DNA of 64,000 bases from Clostridioides difficile_D (GCA_945861085.1 OX244046.1:806001-870000), one strand, 5' to 3'; positions 8,579 to 18,331 are shown, counted from the first letter of the stretch. Notes: generated from the sequence alone by a model not told the origin. Made by a program: numbers and translations.

Positions 8579-9946
8579 ATGGCATTAAAAGCTTTAGATA
8601 TATTTAAATTAACACCAAAGAAAAACTGTAAGGATTGTGGATTCCCAACTTGTATGGCTTTCTCTATGAAGGTTGCTTCAGGAGCTGTAGAAGTAGGTAA
8701 ATGCCCACATATGTCTGATGACGCTATAGCGAAACTATCAGAGGCTACTGCACCTTTAATGAAAGCTTTAAAAGTTGGTGCTGGTGCATCTGAGTATGAA
8801 CTAGGTGGGGAAACAGTATTATTTAGACATGAAAAAACATTAGTAAGTAGAAATAGATATGCAGTTTCATTCTGTACATGTATGAGTGATGAGGCAGTAG
8901 ATGCTAAAATAGCTAATATGAAAAAAGTTGACTATGTAAGAATTGGTGAACAAATGAAAGTTGAAATGGCTGTTTTAGAGTATTGTGGAGATAGAGACGC
9001 ATATTTAAAATTAATAGATAAAATAAAAGGCAGTGGATTAGAAATAGCTTACATTTTAGCTTGTGATGATGCTCAAGTAGTTAAAGAAGCTGTTGAAGTA
9101 TTAAAAGATACTAGACCAATGGTATATGGAGCAACTAAAGAGAACTACAAAGATATGATAGAAGTAGTTAAAGGAGCAAGTTTACCATTAGGTGTAAAAG
9201 CTGGTAGTTTAGAAGAATTATATGAAACAGTTGAATTAGTTCAAGCTGCTGGATATAAAGAATTAGTATTAGATGTAACAGGAGAAAACATAAAAGATAC
9301 TTACACTAATGCTATACAAGTTAGAAGAATAGCTTTAAAAGAGCAAGATAGAACATTTGGATATCCTTCAATAGTATTTGCAAATAGATTATCTAATTCA
9401 AACCCTATGATGGAAGTTGCTTTATCATCAATATTCACTATAAAATACGGTTCTATAATAGTAATAGATGATATTAGTTATGCTAAGGCATTACCATTAT
9501 TTGCACTAAGACAAAACATATACACTGACCCACAAAGACCAATGAGAGTTGAACCAAAGATTTATCCAATCAATAACCCAGATGAAAATTCTCCAGTATT
9601 AGTTACTGTTGACTTTGCATTAACTTACTTCATAGTTGCTGGAGATATAGAAAGATCAAAAGTTCCAGTATGGTTAGTAATACCAGATGCAGGTGGATAT
9701 TCAGTTCTTACATCTTGGGCTGCTGGTAAATTTGGTGGAAACTCAATCTCTGCTTTCATCAAAGAAAGTAAAGTAGAAGAAGTAACTAATTGTAAAGACC
9801 TTATAATTCCAGGAAAAGTTGCAGTACTTAAAGGTGATATAGAAGATAACTTACCAGGATGGAATGTAGTTATAGGACCAGAGGAATCTATGGAATTACC
9901 TAAGTTCTTAAAAGGATACCAAGAAAAAGCATGCCAAACAAACTAA
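8579..9946 (+). CDS. acsC: CODH/ACS corrinoid protein, large (gamma) subunit
   Basis: The 455-residue large subunit of the corrinoid iron-sulfur protein starts with a [4Fe-4S] motif, CKDCGFPTC plus a Cys in VGKCPHMS (residues about 18-42). A TIM barrel and a C-terminal corrinoid-binding domain follow, with GDIERSKVPVW and PDAGGYSVLTSWAAGK. The cluster keeps the cobalt active for reactivation by AcsV. TTAGGGGGAG precedes the ATG. Confidence 0.95.
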   Translation: MALKALDIFKLTPKKNCKDCGFPTCMAFSMKVASGAVEVGKCPHMSDDAIAKLSEATAPLMKALKVGAGASEYELGGETVLFRHEKTLVSRNRYAVSFCTCMSDEAVDAKIANMKKVDYVRIGEQMKVEMAVLEYCGDRDAYLKLIDKIKGSGLEIAYILACDDAQVVKEAVEVLKDTRPMVYGATKENYKDMIEVVKGASLPLGVKAGSLEELYETVELVQAAGYKELVLDVTGENIKDTYTNAIQVRRIALKEQDRTFGYPSIVFANRLSNSNPMMEVALSSIFTIKYGSIIVIDDISYAKALPLFALRQNIYTDPQRPMRVEPKIYPINNPDENSPVLVTVDFALTYFIVAGDIERSKVPVWLVIPDAGGYSVLTSWAAGKFGGNSISAFIKESKVEEVTNCKDLIIPGKVAVLKGDIEDNLPGWNVVIGPEESMELPKFLKGYQEKACQTN

Positions 9947-9995
9947 TAAAATATTAACTAACTATTAATATTAAATTTAAAGGGGGACATTATAA

Positions 9996-10802
9996 ATGGA
10001 AAAATTTATGATTATAGGTGAAAGAATACACTGTATCTCACCTTCAATAAGAAAAGCATTAGCAGAAAGAGACCCAGCTCCAATCTTAAAAAGAGCAAAA
10101 GAACAATTAGAGGCAGGAGCACACTATATAGATTTTAATATAGGACCTGCTGAAAGAGATGGCGAAGAAATAATGACATGGGGAGTTAAATTACTTCAAT
10201 CAGAGTTCAACAATGTTCCTATAGCATTAGATACAGCTAATAAAAAAGCTATCGAAGCTGGACTTAAAGTTTACGATAGAACTAATGCAAAACCAATAAT
10301 AAACTCTGCTGATGCTGGTTCAAGATTTGATTTAATAGATATAGCAGCTGAATATGACTCAATGGTTATAGGTTTATGTGCAAAAGAAGGTATCCCAAGA
10401 GATAATGATGAGCGTATGGCTTACTGCCAAGAAATATTAGAAAAAGGCTTAATGTTAGGAATGGAACCAACTGATATACTATTCGACCCATTATGCTTAG
10501 TTATAAAAGGTATGCAAGAGAAACAAGTAGAAGTTTTAGAAGCTATAAAAATGATGACTGAAATGGGACTTTTAACTACAGGAGGATTATCTAACGTATC
10601 TAATGGATGTCCTAAGCATGTTAGACCTGTTTTAGATAGTGCATTCTTAGCAATGGCAATGGCTAATGGATTTAGTTCAGCTATAATGAATCCATGTGAC
10701 CCAGAATTAATGAAAACTGTAAAATCTTGTGACATAATCAACGGGGCATCTTTATATGCAGACTCTTTCTTAGAGCTAAATGAAGGTGGATTTGCTTTCT
10801 AG
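9996..10802 (+). CDS. acsE: methyltetrahydrofolate:corrinoid protein methyltransferase
   Basis: This 268-residue pterin-binding TIM barrel starts MIIGERIHCISPSIR and contains YIDFNIGPAERDG and DTANKKAIEAG, blocks typical of AcsE and MetH pterin domains. It moves the methyl group from methyl-THF to the Co(I) corrinoid protein AcsC/AcsD. AAAGGGGGA stands 9 bases before the ATG. Gene order acsD-acsC-acsE-acsB is the clostridial arrangement. Confidence 0.95.
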   Translation: MEKFMIIGERIHCISPSIRKALAERDPAPILKRAKEQLEAGAHYIDFNIGPAERDGEEIMTWGVKLLQSEFNNVPIALDTANKKAIEAGLKVYDRTNAKPIINSADAGSRFDLIDIAAEYDSMVIGLCAKEGIPRDNDERMAYCQEILEKGLMLGMEPTDILFDPLCLVIKGMQEKQVEVLEAIKMMTEMGLLTTGGLSNVSNGCPKHVRPVLDSAFLAMAMANGFSSAIMNPCDPELMKTVKSCDIINGASLYADSFLELNEGGFAF

Positions 10803-10858
10803 GGTTTTTAGGGTATAGTTAATAAAAAATAGGTGTAAATATTAAAGGGGGAAATAGA

Positions 10859-12985
10859 ATGAATCTATATAATATAATCTTTACAGGGTCAGAACAAGCT
10901 TTAGGTGCGGCTCAAGCTATGTTAGCTGAAGCTATAGAAAAAAATGGAAAAGAACATAAAGTGGCTTTCCCTGATACAGCATATTCATTACCTTGTATAT
11001 ATGCTGCAACAGGACAAAAGATGAACACTTTAGGGGACTTAGAAGGTGCTTTAGAAGTAGTAAAATCTTTAATAAATAGAACTCATTTATTAGAACATGC
11101 TTTTAATGCTGGTTTAGCTACAGCTTTAGCTGCAGAAGTAATCGAAGCATTAAAATATTCAACTATGGATGCTCCATATAGTGAGCCATGTGCAGGTCAT
11201 ATAACTGACCCTATAATCAGATCACTTGGTGTACCACTAGTTACAGGAGATATACCTGGTGTTGCAGTTGTTCTTGGTGAATGTCCTGATGCTGAATCAG
11301 CAGCAAAAGTTATAAAAGATTATCAATCTAAAGGTTTATTGACTTTCTTAGTTGGTAAAGTTATAGACCAAGCTATAGAAGCTGGAGTAAAAATGGGTCT
11401 TGAACTAAGAGTTATACCTCTAGGATATGACGTAACTTCTGTTATACACGTTGTATCTGTTGCAGTAAGAGCGGCATTAATATTCGGTGGATTAACTCCT
11501 GGTGATTTAAACGGATTATTAGAGTACACAGCTAATAGAGTTCCTGCATTTGTTAATGCGTTTGGACCATTAAGTGAATTAGTTGTATCTGCAGGTGCTG
11601 GAGCAATAGCTTTAGGATTCCCAGTTGTAACTGACCAAACAGTTCTTGAAGTTCCAATGAACTTATTAACTCAAAAAGACTATGATAAGATAGTAGCTAC
11701 TTCATTAGAAGCTAGAGGAATAAAAATAAAAGTTACTGAAATACCTATCCCAGTTTCATTTGCAGCAGCATTTGAAGGTGAGAGAATTAGAAAGAGCGAC
11801 ATGTTTGCTGAGTTTGGTGGAAACAGAACTGAAGCTTGGGAACTTGTTGTTAAGAAAGAAGCAACTGAAGTTGAAGACCATAAGATAGAAATAATAGGAC
11901 CAAATATAGATGAAGTTGATGCAGATGGTGTATTAAGATTACCACTTGCTGTAATAGTTAAAATAGCTGGTAAAAACATGCAAGAAGATTTCGAGCCAGT
12001 TCTTGAAAGACGTTTCCACTACTTCTTAAACTATATAGAAGGTGTAATGCACGTTGGACAAAGAGATATGGCTTGGGTAAGAATCTCTAAAGATGCATTT
12101 GATAAAGGATTTAGACTTGAGCATATAGGAGAAGTTTTATATGCTAAGATGTTAGATGAATTTGAATCTGTTGTTGATAAGTGTGAAATAACTATAATTA
12201 CAGATGCTGAAAAAGTTTCAGAATTAAAAGGTGAAGCAATAGCTAAGTACAATGCTAGAGATGAAAGACTAGCTTCATTAGTTGATGAAAGTGTTGATAC
12301 TTTCTATTCTTGTAACTTATGTCAATCATTCGCACCAGCTCACGTTTGTGTTGTTACTCCTGAAAGACTTGGTCTTTGTGGAGCAGTTAGCTGGTTAGAT
12401 GCTAAGGCTACTAAAGAATTAGACCCAACAGGTCCTTGTCAACCAATAGAAAAAGGTGAATGCTTAGATGATAGAACAGGTGTATGGAATTCAGTAAATG
12501 AAACTGTAAACCAAATATCTCAAGGTGCAGTTGAATCTGTTACATTATACTCTATACTAGAAGACCCAATGACTTCTTGTGGATGCTTCGAATGTATCTG
12601 TGGTATAATGCCAGAAGCAAATGGATTTGTTGTAGTTAACAGAGAATTTGCAAGTGTTACTCCAGTTGGTATGACTTTTGGAGAACTTGCTTCTATGACA
12701 GGTGGAGGAGTTCAAACTCCAGGATTCATGGGACACGGAAGACATTTCATATCTTCTAAAAAATTCGCTTATGCAGAAGGTGGACCAGAAAGAATCGTTT
12801 GGATGCCAAAAGAATTAAAAGATTATGTAGCTGATAAATTAAATGCTACAGTTAAAGAAATGACTGGAATAGAAAACTTCTGTGATATGGTTTGTGATGA
12901 AACTATAGCTGACGATTCTGAAGGAGTATTAGCTTTCTTAGAAGAAAAAGGTCATCCAGCATTAGCTATGGAAAGTGTAATGTAA
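10859..12985 (+). CDS. acsB: acetyl-CoA synthase (CODH/ACS beta subunit)
   Basis: The 708-residue protein makes acetyl-CoA from CO, a methyl group and CoA at the nickel A-cluster. The A-cluster cysteines are visible in YSCNLCQSFAPAHVC, LGLCGA and SCGCFECICG (residues about 485-585), matching the six ligands known from the Moorella enzyme. It is close to the usual family length of about 730. AAAGGGGGAAA precedes ATG 10859. The next gene, gcvH, is 86 bases away and has its own strong ribosome site. Confidence 0.96.
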   Translation: MNLYNIIFTGSEQALGAAQAMLAEAIEKNGKEHKVAFPDTAYSLPCIYAATGQKMNTLGDLEGALEVVKSLINRTHLLEHAFNAGLATALAAEVIEALKYSTMDAPYSEPCAGHITDPIIRSLGVPLVTGDIPGVAVVLGECPDAESAAKVIKDYQSKGLLTFLVGKVIDQAIEAGVKMGLELRVIPLGYDVTSVIHVVSVAVRAALIFGGLTPGDLNGLLEYTANRVPAFVNAFGPLSELVVSAGAGAIALGFPVVTDQTVLEVPMNLLTQKDYDKIVATSLEARGIKIKVTEIPIPVSFAAAFEGERIRKSDMFAEFGGNRTEAWELVVKKEATEVEDHKIEIIGPNIDEVDADGVLRLPLAVIVKIAGKNMQEDFEPVLERRFHYFLNYIEGVMHVGQRDMAWVRISKDAFDKGFRLEHIGEVLYAKMLDEFESVVDKCEITIITDAEKVSELKGEAIAKYNARDERLASLVDESVDTFYSCNLCQSFAPAHVCVVTPERLGLCGAVSWLDAKATKELDPTGPCQPIEKGECLDDRTGVWNSVNETVNQISQGAVESVTLYSILEDPMTSCGCFECICGIMPEANGFVVVNREFASVTPVGMTFGELASMTGGGVQTPGFMGHGRHFISSKKFAYAEGGPERIVWMPKELKDYVADKLNATVKEMTGIENFCDMVCDETIADDSEGVLAFLEEKGHPALAMESVM

Positions 12986-13071
12986 TTGATGGAAAATTTA
13001 AAATAATATGATATAATATTAATATGATTTAAGTAATTTAATCAATAATATAATATTGGGGGTCTATCGAA

Positions 13072-13449
13072 ATGAAATTATTACCAGAATTAAAATACTC
13101 TAAAGATCATGAGTGGGTAAAAGTAATTGATGGAGATGTTGTATATATAGGTATAACAGACTATGCTCAAGATCAATTAGGAGAAATATTGTTTGTTGAA
13201 ACACCAGAAGTAGAAGATACTGTAACTAAGGGAGTAGATTTTGGAGTAGTTGAGTCTTCTAAAGTAGCTTCTGATTTAATATCTCCTGTTAATGGTGAGG
13301 TATTGGAAGTTAATGAAAAATTAGAAGATGAGCCAGAATGTATAAATGAAGACCCATATGAAAACTGGATATTAAAAGTAAAACTAGCTGATGTGGCTGA
13401 ACTTGATACGTTATTAAGTGATAAAGAATACGAGGCTGGATTAGAATAA
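13072..13449 (+). CDS. gcvH: glycine cleavage H protein (lipoyl carrier)
   Basis: The 125-residue GcvH carries the lipoyl-lysine motif VVESSKVASDL near residues 60-70, in which the Lys is lipoylated. It shuttles aminomethyl groups and electrons between P, T and L proteins. No gcvT or gcvP is present here; instead it lies among lipoyl-related genes (lpdA upstream; octanoyltransferase and radical SAM pair downstream). A strong ribosome site ATTGGGGG precedes the ATG. It is also the likely receiving protein for lipoate assembly. Confidence 0.95.
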   Translation: MKLLPELKYSKDHEWVKVIDGDVVYIGITDYAQDQLGEILFVETPEVEDTVTKGVDFGVVESSKVASDLISPVNGEVLEVNEKLEDEPECINEDPYENWILKVKLADVAELDTLLSDKEYEAGLE

Positions 13450-13477
13450 TTAAAGATTAGTATATTATTATAATTGG

Positions 13478-13529
13478 GGAAAGTATAGTAAAATTTGAGT
13501 GCACGCAAATTTAGCTATACTTTCCTTTT
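13478..13529 (+). terminator. hairpin after gcvH, terminator or attenuator
   Basis: An 11 bp stem, GGAAAGTATAG (13478-13488) with CTATACTTTCC (13515-13525), encloses an inner 7 bp stem (13491-13497 with 13506-13512), followed by TTTTA. It resembles an intrinsic terminator and probably lowers read-through from the abundant acs-gcvH transcript into acsV. Confidence 0.7.
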
Positions 13530-13559
13530 ATAATATATAGAACAAATTGGGAGGATAAT

Positions 13560-15488
13560 ATGATAAAAGTAACTTTTACACCAAACAATAAAGAATTTTA
13601 TTGTAATGAGGGGGATATATTACTAGAGGTTGCAAGAAATGCAGACATATTTATAGATGCTCCTTGTAATGGAAATGTGTCTTGTGGTAAATGTAAAGTA
13701 AAATTATTGAATGGGAAAGTTGATACAGAAAAAACAAGACATATAACGGATGATGAGTGGGAGCAAGGTTATATACTGGCTTGTTGTACAAAGGTAATCT
13801 CAGATATAGAAATTGAAGTTCCTTCTAAAGTATCATCTTCTATGCATGGTATGAAGATAGAAGGTAGTAATAAAAAAGAAGATAGAGAAATATTTGAAAG
13901 AGCTAAAAAAATAATTGAAGAACATAACCTTCAATTTAAAACAAATATAAAAAAGAAATACATAGAAATGGAAGAGCCAAACTTAGATGATAATATAAGT
14001 GATGTAGATAGATTGGAAAGATATGTTAGAAATAACTTAGGATATAATGAAATAGATTTTAGGCTAGATATACTTAGAAAGATGCCAATAGTATTTAGAA
14101 AGAGTGATTTTAAAATTACAATAACGTATGTTCAAAAACAAAAAAAACTTACAATCATAAATATAGAAGAAGGTAACAAAGAAAATTCCTTATATGGAGT
14201 TGCAATAGATATTGGTACAACTTCAGTAGTAGTATGTTTAGTAGACTTATATTCAAAAGAAGTAGTAGATAAAGCCTCTTCTGGAAATGCACAGATAAAA
14301 TACGGAGCAGATGTTATAAATAGGATTATATATTCAACTAAGAAAAATGGCTTAGAAACACTTCACAAAGCTATAGTTGAGGAAACTATAAATCCACTAT
14401 TAAAAACAATATACGAAAGAAATGGAATAAATAAAGAAGATGTAGTTACTTTAGTGGCTGCTGGGAATACAACTATGACAAGTTTATTCTTAGGTGTGTA
14501 TACAGACTTCTTAAGACAAGAACCTTACATACCACCATTTTTGAAATCTCCAAAACTTATGGGAGAAAATGTTGGACTTTTCGTAAATGACAGTGCATAT
14601 GTGTACTTAGCTCCATCTGTTGCAAGTTATGTAGGAGGAGATATAACAGCAGGTGTATTATCTGCAGGTATATGGTCAAGTGAAGAAAATGTTTTATTTA
14701 TAGATTTAGGAACTAATGGAGAGATAGTATTTGGAAATCAAGATTATATGATGAGCTGTGCGTGTTCAGCAGGACCTGCATTTGAAGGTGGAGGTATAAG
14801 CTGTGGAATGAGGGCATCAGCAGGAGCAATAGAAAAAGTAACTATTGATAAGGAAACTTTAGAGCCAACATTAAAAATTATAGATGAATGTGCCCCAGTT
14901 GGTATATGTGGTTCTGGTATAATTGATTTAATCTGCCAAATGATTACTAAAGGTGTAATAGATAGAAGAGGTAAGATATATAGAGATTTGGACAATAAGA
15001 GAGTTAGATTTAATGAGCATGAGATAGGAGAGTATGTATTAGCATTTAAAGAAGAATTTGATTTAGAAAATGATATAGTAGTCAATGAAGTTGACATAGA
15101 TAACTTCATAAGAGCTAAAGGAGCTATATATTCAGGTGCATACACTCTTGTAGACAGTTTAGGTATGGATTTTAGTATACTAGATAGAGTTTATATAGCA
15201 GGTGGTATAGGAAATAACTTAGACATAGAAAACTCAATAATTATAGGATTACTTCCTGATATTGATAGAGAAAAGTTTACTTATATTGGAAATAGCTCAC
15301 TTGTTGGTTCTTACTTAGCTCTTATAAGTAAGGATGCAAAAAATAAGCTTGAGGAAATAGGTAATCAAATAACTTATGTTGAACTTAGTGTATACCCAAG
15401 CTATATGGATGAATTTATCTCTGCATGTTTCTTGCCACATACGAATATAGAACAGTTTCCAACAGCAAAGAAATTATTAGAAGAGTAA
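13560..15488 (+). CDS. acsV: corrinoid protein reductive activase (RACo/AcsV type)
   Basis: The 642-residue protein has an N-terminal 2Fe-2S ferredoxin domain (PCNGNVSCGKCKVKLL near residues 35-50, later Cys in ACCTKV), a linker, and a C-terminal ASKHA-type ATPase with YGVAIDIGTTSVVVCL and VLFIDLGTNGEIVFG. This family (DUF4445, RamA/RACo-like) uses ATP to drive reduction of inactive Co(II) corrinoid protein back to Co(I). The target here is presumably AcsC/AcsD. GGGAGGATAAT precedes ATG 13560. Confidence 0.88.
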   Translation: MIKVTFTPNNKEFYCNEGDILLEVARNADIFIDAPCNGNVSCGKCKVKLLNGKVDTEKTRHITDDEWEQGYILACCTKVISDIEIEVPSKVSSSMHGMKIEGSNKKEDREIFERAKKIIEEHNLQFKTNIKKKYIEMEEPNLDDNISDVDRLERYVRNNLGYNEIDFRLDILRKMPIVFRKSDFKITITYVQKQKKLTIINIEEGNKENSLYGVAIDIGTTSVVVCLVDLYSKEVVDKASSGNAQIKYGADVINRIIYSTKKNGLETLHKAIVEETINPLLKTIYERNGINKEDVVTLVAAGNTTMTSLFLGVYTDFLRQEPYIPPFLKSPKLMGENVGLFVNDSAYVYLAPSVASYVGGDITAGVLSAGIWSSEENVLFIDLGTNGEIVFGNQDYMMSCACSAGPAFEGGGISCGMRASAGAIEKVTIDKETLEPTLKIIDECAPVGICGSGIIDLICQMITKGVIDRRGKIYRDLDNKRVRFNEHEIGEYVLAFKEEFDLENDIVVNEVDIDNFIRAKGAIYSGAYTLVDSLGMDFSILDRVYIAGGIGNNLDIENSIIIGLLPDIDREKFTYIGNSSLVGSYLALISKDAKNKLEEIGNQITYVELSVYPSYMDEFISACFLPHTNIEQFPTAKKLLEE

Positions 15489-15512
15489 AATGTAACTGAA
15501 AAGGAATAAACT

Positions 15513-16385
15513 ATGAACAATAATCTATCTGAAAAAATGAAAATAGCATTTGATATTAAATTAAAGAATTTTGGAAACAAAATAGAGTTTGCTTATCCCA
15601 ATAAGACATTAGCTCTTAGTACTACAAGAAATCAATGTAGTTTGAAGTGTGCTCATTGTAATGGTCACTACTTAAACAATATGGTACCAATAGAGGATTA
15701 TAAGGAAAAAGTACAATCAAGGAATATAACTAGTTTTTTATTAAGTGGTGGTTGTAGTTATGATGGTGATGTTCCAATGAGTACTCATATTCAGACTATT
15801 AAAAACTTAAAGGAGCAAGGATACAGGTTGAATGCTCATTTAGGACTTATGGATAAAGATAGCATTATAGAGTTGAGTAAGTATTTAGATATAGTTTCTT
15901 TTGATTTAGTATTTGATAAAGAAACTATAAGAGAAGTTTATAAGATGGAAAAGAGTAAAGAAGATTATATCGAAGTTTATAATAAACTAAGAGAAAATAC
16001 AGAAGTAGCACCACATATATGTATTGGTTTAAAAGGAGGAAAAATAAAAGGTGAATATGAGATTATAGAATACCTACAGAAAAATCCTCCTAATAAACTT
16101 ACCTTTATAGTTCTTATTCCAACAAAGGGAACTGAATATGAAAATGTAGAACCTCCTAAGCTAGAAGGAGTAGTAGATATTTTATGTGAAGCTAGAATTA
16201 ACTTGCCAGATACTGAAATTAATCTAGGGTGTATGAGACCAAGAGGAGTGTATAGAAAAGAGTTAGACCAGCTATCTATAATGTGTGGAGTCAATAAAAT
16301 AGTATTACCATCAAGGTCTGCTAAGAATAAGGCTGTAGAAATGAATATGACAATAACTGAGTGTAAGGAGTGTTGCGTTTTATGA
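15513..16385 (+). CDS. radical SAM protein, LipS1/LipS2-like (first of a pair)
   Basis: The 290-residue radical SAM protein has the cluster motif CSLKCAHC near residues 38-45 and a BioB-like barrel with SFLLSGGCSYDGD (GGE-like strand). Further Cys are in INLGCMRPRG, SIMCGV and ECKECC. It overlaps the next radical SAM gene by 4 bases (ATGA), so the two are translationally coupled. Biotin-synthase-related radical SAM pairs called LipS1/LipS2 insert both sulfurs into octanoyl-lysine. Placement between gcvH and an octanoyltransferase gene strongly suggests that role. The radical SAM call is certain; the lipoyl role is inferred. Confidence 0.8.
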   Translation: MNNNLSEKMKIAFDIKLKNFGNKIEFAYPNKTLALSTTRNQCSLKCAHCNGHYLNNMVPIEDYKEKVQSRNITSFLLSGGCSYDGDVPMSTHIQTIKNLKEQGYRLNAHLGLMDKDSIIELSKYLDIVSFDLVFDKETIREVYKMEKSKEDYIEVYNKLRENTEVAPHICIGLKGGKIKGEYEIIEYLQKNPPNKLTFIVLIPTKGTEYENVEPPKLEGVVDILCEARINLPDTEINLGCMRPRGVYRKELDQLSIMCGVNKIVLPSRSAKNKAVEMNMTITECKECCVL

Positions 16386-17320
16386 TTAGATTATCATCTG
16401 GGACAGCAATAGAACTTGGAATATTAAACAAAAAAAGCGATATACCTCCTACTACAGCATATGTAATGATTGGAGAAAAATGTATAAACAGGTGCAGTTT
16501 TTGTTCTCAGTCAATAGAAAGTAGTACTAGAAAAGATAAGTTATCAAGAGTAGTTTGGCCAGCGTTTTCTAAAGAGGAAATATTAGATGCTTTAAGAACT
16601 TATAAAGGGAAAAATATAAAGAGAATATGTATTCAATCAATGGAAAGTGAGGAAGCACACAGGTCTGTTTTAGATTTTATAAACTATATAAATGGTAAGA
16701 TAGATATGCCGATTTCGTTATCTGCAAAATTAGAGAATGATGAAGACATAAATAAGTTTTTTTCAGCAGGAGTAGATAAAATAGGAATAGCAATAGATGC
16801 AGCAAATAAAGAATTATATGAAAAAATAAAAGGAAATAACTATGACGAAAAGTTAAAATTTATAACTGAAATGTCAAAATCATATCCTAATAAAATAAGT
16901 ACACATATAATAGTTGGTATGGGTGAAAGCCATGAAGATATATACAACTTATATACTTATTTAAAGGAAAATAATATAACGATTAGTTTATTTGCATTTA
17001 CTCCAGTTAGAGGAACTAAAATGGAAAAGATAAATCAACCAAGCATAGAAAGTTATAGAAGGGTACAGTTAATGTCTTATATGATAAATAAAGGTTATCC
17101 AAAAGAGTATTTTAAGTTTAAAAATGGATACTTAGATAGTATAAAGCTTGACAATGATATTGTAAAAGACATAAACAAAGGCTATCCTTTTGAAATAAGA
17201 GGATGCAAGGACTGCAATAGACCATACTATAATGAAAGACCAGGAAGTACTATATACAACTATTCAAGACCTTTAAATCAAAGTGAGATAGATTTAGCTA
17301 TAAGAGAAATGAATCTATAG
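16382..17320 (+). CDS. radical SAM protein, LipS1/LipS2-like (second of a pair)
   Basis: The 312-residue radical SAM protein has the motif CINRCSFC (residues about 34-41), then KRICIQSMES and IIVGMGESHEDI as barrel strands, and a C-terminal Cys pair in RGCKDCNRP that may hold a second cluster. A second cluster would be expected for a sulfur-donating enzyme such as a lipoyl or biotin synthase. ATG 16382 is chosen because AAGGAG (16365-16370) lies upstream; the GTG at 16370 falls inside that site. With the preceding gene it probably forms a heterodimer. Confidence 0.8.
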   Translation: MIRLSSGTAIELGILNKKSDIPPTTAYVMIGEKCINRCSFCSQSIESSTRKDKLSRVVWPAFSKEEILDALRTYKGKNIKRICIQSMESEEAHRSVLDFINYINGKIDMPISLSAKLENDEDINKFFSAGVDKIGIAIDAANKELYEKIKGNNYDEKLKFITEMSKSYPNKISTHIIVGMGESHEDIYNLYTYLKENNITISLFAFTPVRGTKMEKINQPSIESYRRVQLMSYMINKGYPKEYFKFKNGYLDSIKLDNDIVKDINKGYPFEIRGCKDCNRPYYNERPGSTIYNYSRPLNQSEIDLAIREMNL

Positions 17321-17366
17321 AGGATTTCTAGGATATATTTATACTAAAGATGGAGGCGTAATAATC

Positions 17367-18182
17367 ATGAATCAGTGGAGAGTTATACATAATAAATCAT
17401 ATGATGGTGCAATGAATATGGCAATTGATGAAGCTATATTTACTGCATATAAGAAGGGACATAATAGGCCAACACTTAGATTTTATACATGGAAGCCAGC
17501 TTGTTTGAGTATAGGATATTTTCAGAAATTGGAAGATGAGATAGATTTGGATAAGTGTAGATGTATGAATATAGACTATACTAGAAGAATTACAGGAGGA
17601 AGAGCTGTATTACATGATAATGAGCTAACTTATAGTATAATTATAGGAGAAGATAATCCTTTAATTGATAAGAGTATTAACCAGTCTTATAGATATATAA
17701 GTGAAGGTTTAGTCAAAGGGTTAAATTTAAGTGGTATAGAAACAGATAATCTAAATAGAGGCGAGAGAATAGGTAGGGAAAATCTATCAGCTGCATGTTT
17801 TAATGCACATGCATCATATGAAGTTACTATTAATAATAAGAAAGTCATTGGAAGTGCCCAAAGTAGAAAAGATGGTGTTCTATTACAACATGGTTCAATA
17901 ATACTGGATTTTGATGTAGAAAAATTATTTAAATTAATAAAAACTAAGACACCAGAATTGAAGGAAAGGGCTATGAAATTTACAGCTAAGAAGGCAAGTG
18001 GAATAGAAAATGAACTTGGTAGAAAAATAGATATAGATATTCTACAAGAAAATATAGTAAAGGGATTAGCTGAACAATTTAATGTTGAGTTTGTAAAGGA
18101 CGATTTGACTGATTATGAGAAGCAATTAGCTAAAGAATTATATGAAAAATACAAGAATGAAGAGTACAACAAAAAGCGTTAA
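17367..18182 (+). CDS. lipM: octanoyltransferase LipM
   Basis: This 271-residue protein of the biotin/lipoate ligase fold (BPL_LPL) closely follows B. subtilis LipM as I recall it. Shared blocks include LRFYTWKPACLSIGYFQ, RRITGGRAVLHDNELTYS, ACFNAHASYEV (catalytic Cys near residue 148), IGSAQSRKDGVLLQHGS, and an NKKR C-terminus. LipM moves octanoate from acyl carrier protein to GcvH, the step before sulfur insertion. A free-lipoate ligase is the alternative, but the catalytic Cys block points to LipM. GATGGAGG precedes ATG 17367. Confidence 0.85.
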   Translation: MNQWRVIHNKSYDGAMNMAIDEAIFTAYKKGHNRPTLRFYTWKPACLSIGYFQKLEDEIDLDKCRCMNIDYTRRITGGRAVLHDNELTYSIIIGEDNPLIDKSINQSYRYISEGLVKGLNLSGIETDNLNRGERIGRENLSAACFNAHASYEVTINNKKVIGSAQSRKDGVLLQHGSIILDFDVEKLFKLIKTKTPELKERAMKFTAKKASGIENELGRKIDIDILQENIVKGLAEQFNVEFVKDDLTDYEKQLAKELYEKYKNEEYNKKR

Positions 18183-18188
18183 CTTTAA

Positions 18189-18218
18189 TTGACTTTATAT
18201 AAATTAAAGTGCTATACT
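18189..18218 (+). promoter_or_regulatory. promoter before the cooT leader
   Basis: TTGACT at 18189-18194 and TATACT at 18213-18218 are separated by 18 bases, a good vegetative promoter. It starts just after the lipM stop codon and would produce a leader of about 70 nucleotides that meets a terminator at 18254-18296. Confidence 0.6.
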
Positions 18219-18253
18219 TAAGGTATAATAATATACAAAAACTGAAATCATGA

Positions 18254-18296
18254 AGATTTCTTTGGTGTATTGAAATACCTAAGGAAATCTTTTTTT
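18254..18296 (+). terminator. terminator or attenuator before cooT
   Basis: A stem between 18254-18270 (AGATTTCTTTGGTGTAT) and 18274-18290 (ATACCTAAGGAAATCT) is followed by seven T. It ends transcription from lipM and would also attenuate the promoter at 18189-18218. I could not assign it to a known riboswitch class. Confidence 0.8.
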
Positions 18297-18331
18297 GATT
18301 TTTAATAAAATCATATTAGGAGGAGATTTAT

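Noticed and set aside
12986..13071. Possible glycine riboswitch before gcvH
   Set aside because: The 86-base gap is too short and AT-rich and shows none of the conserved GGAGA elements.
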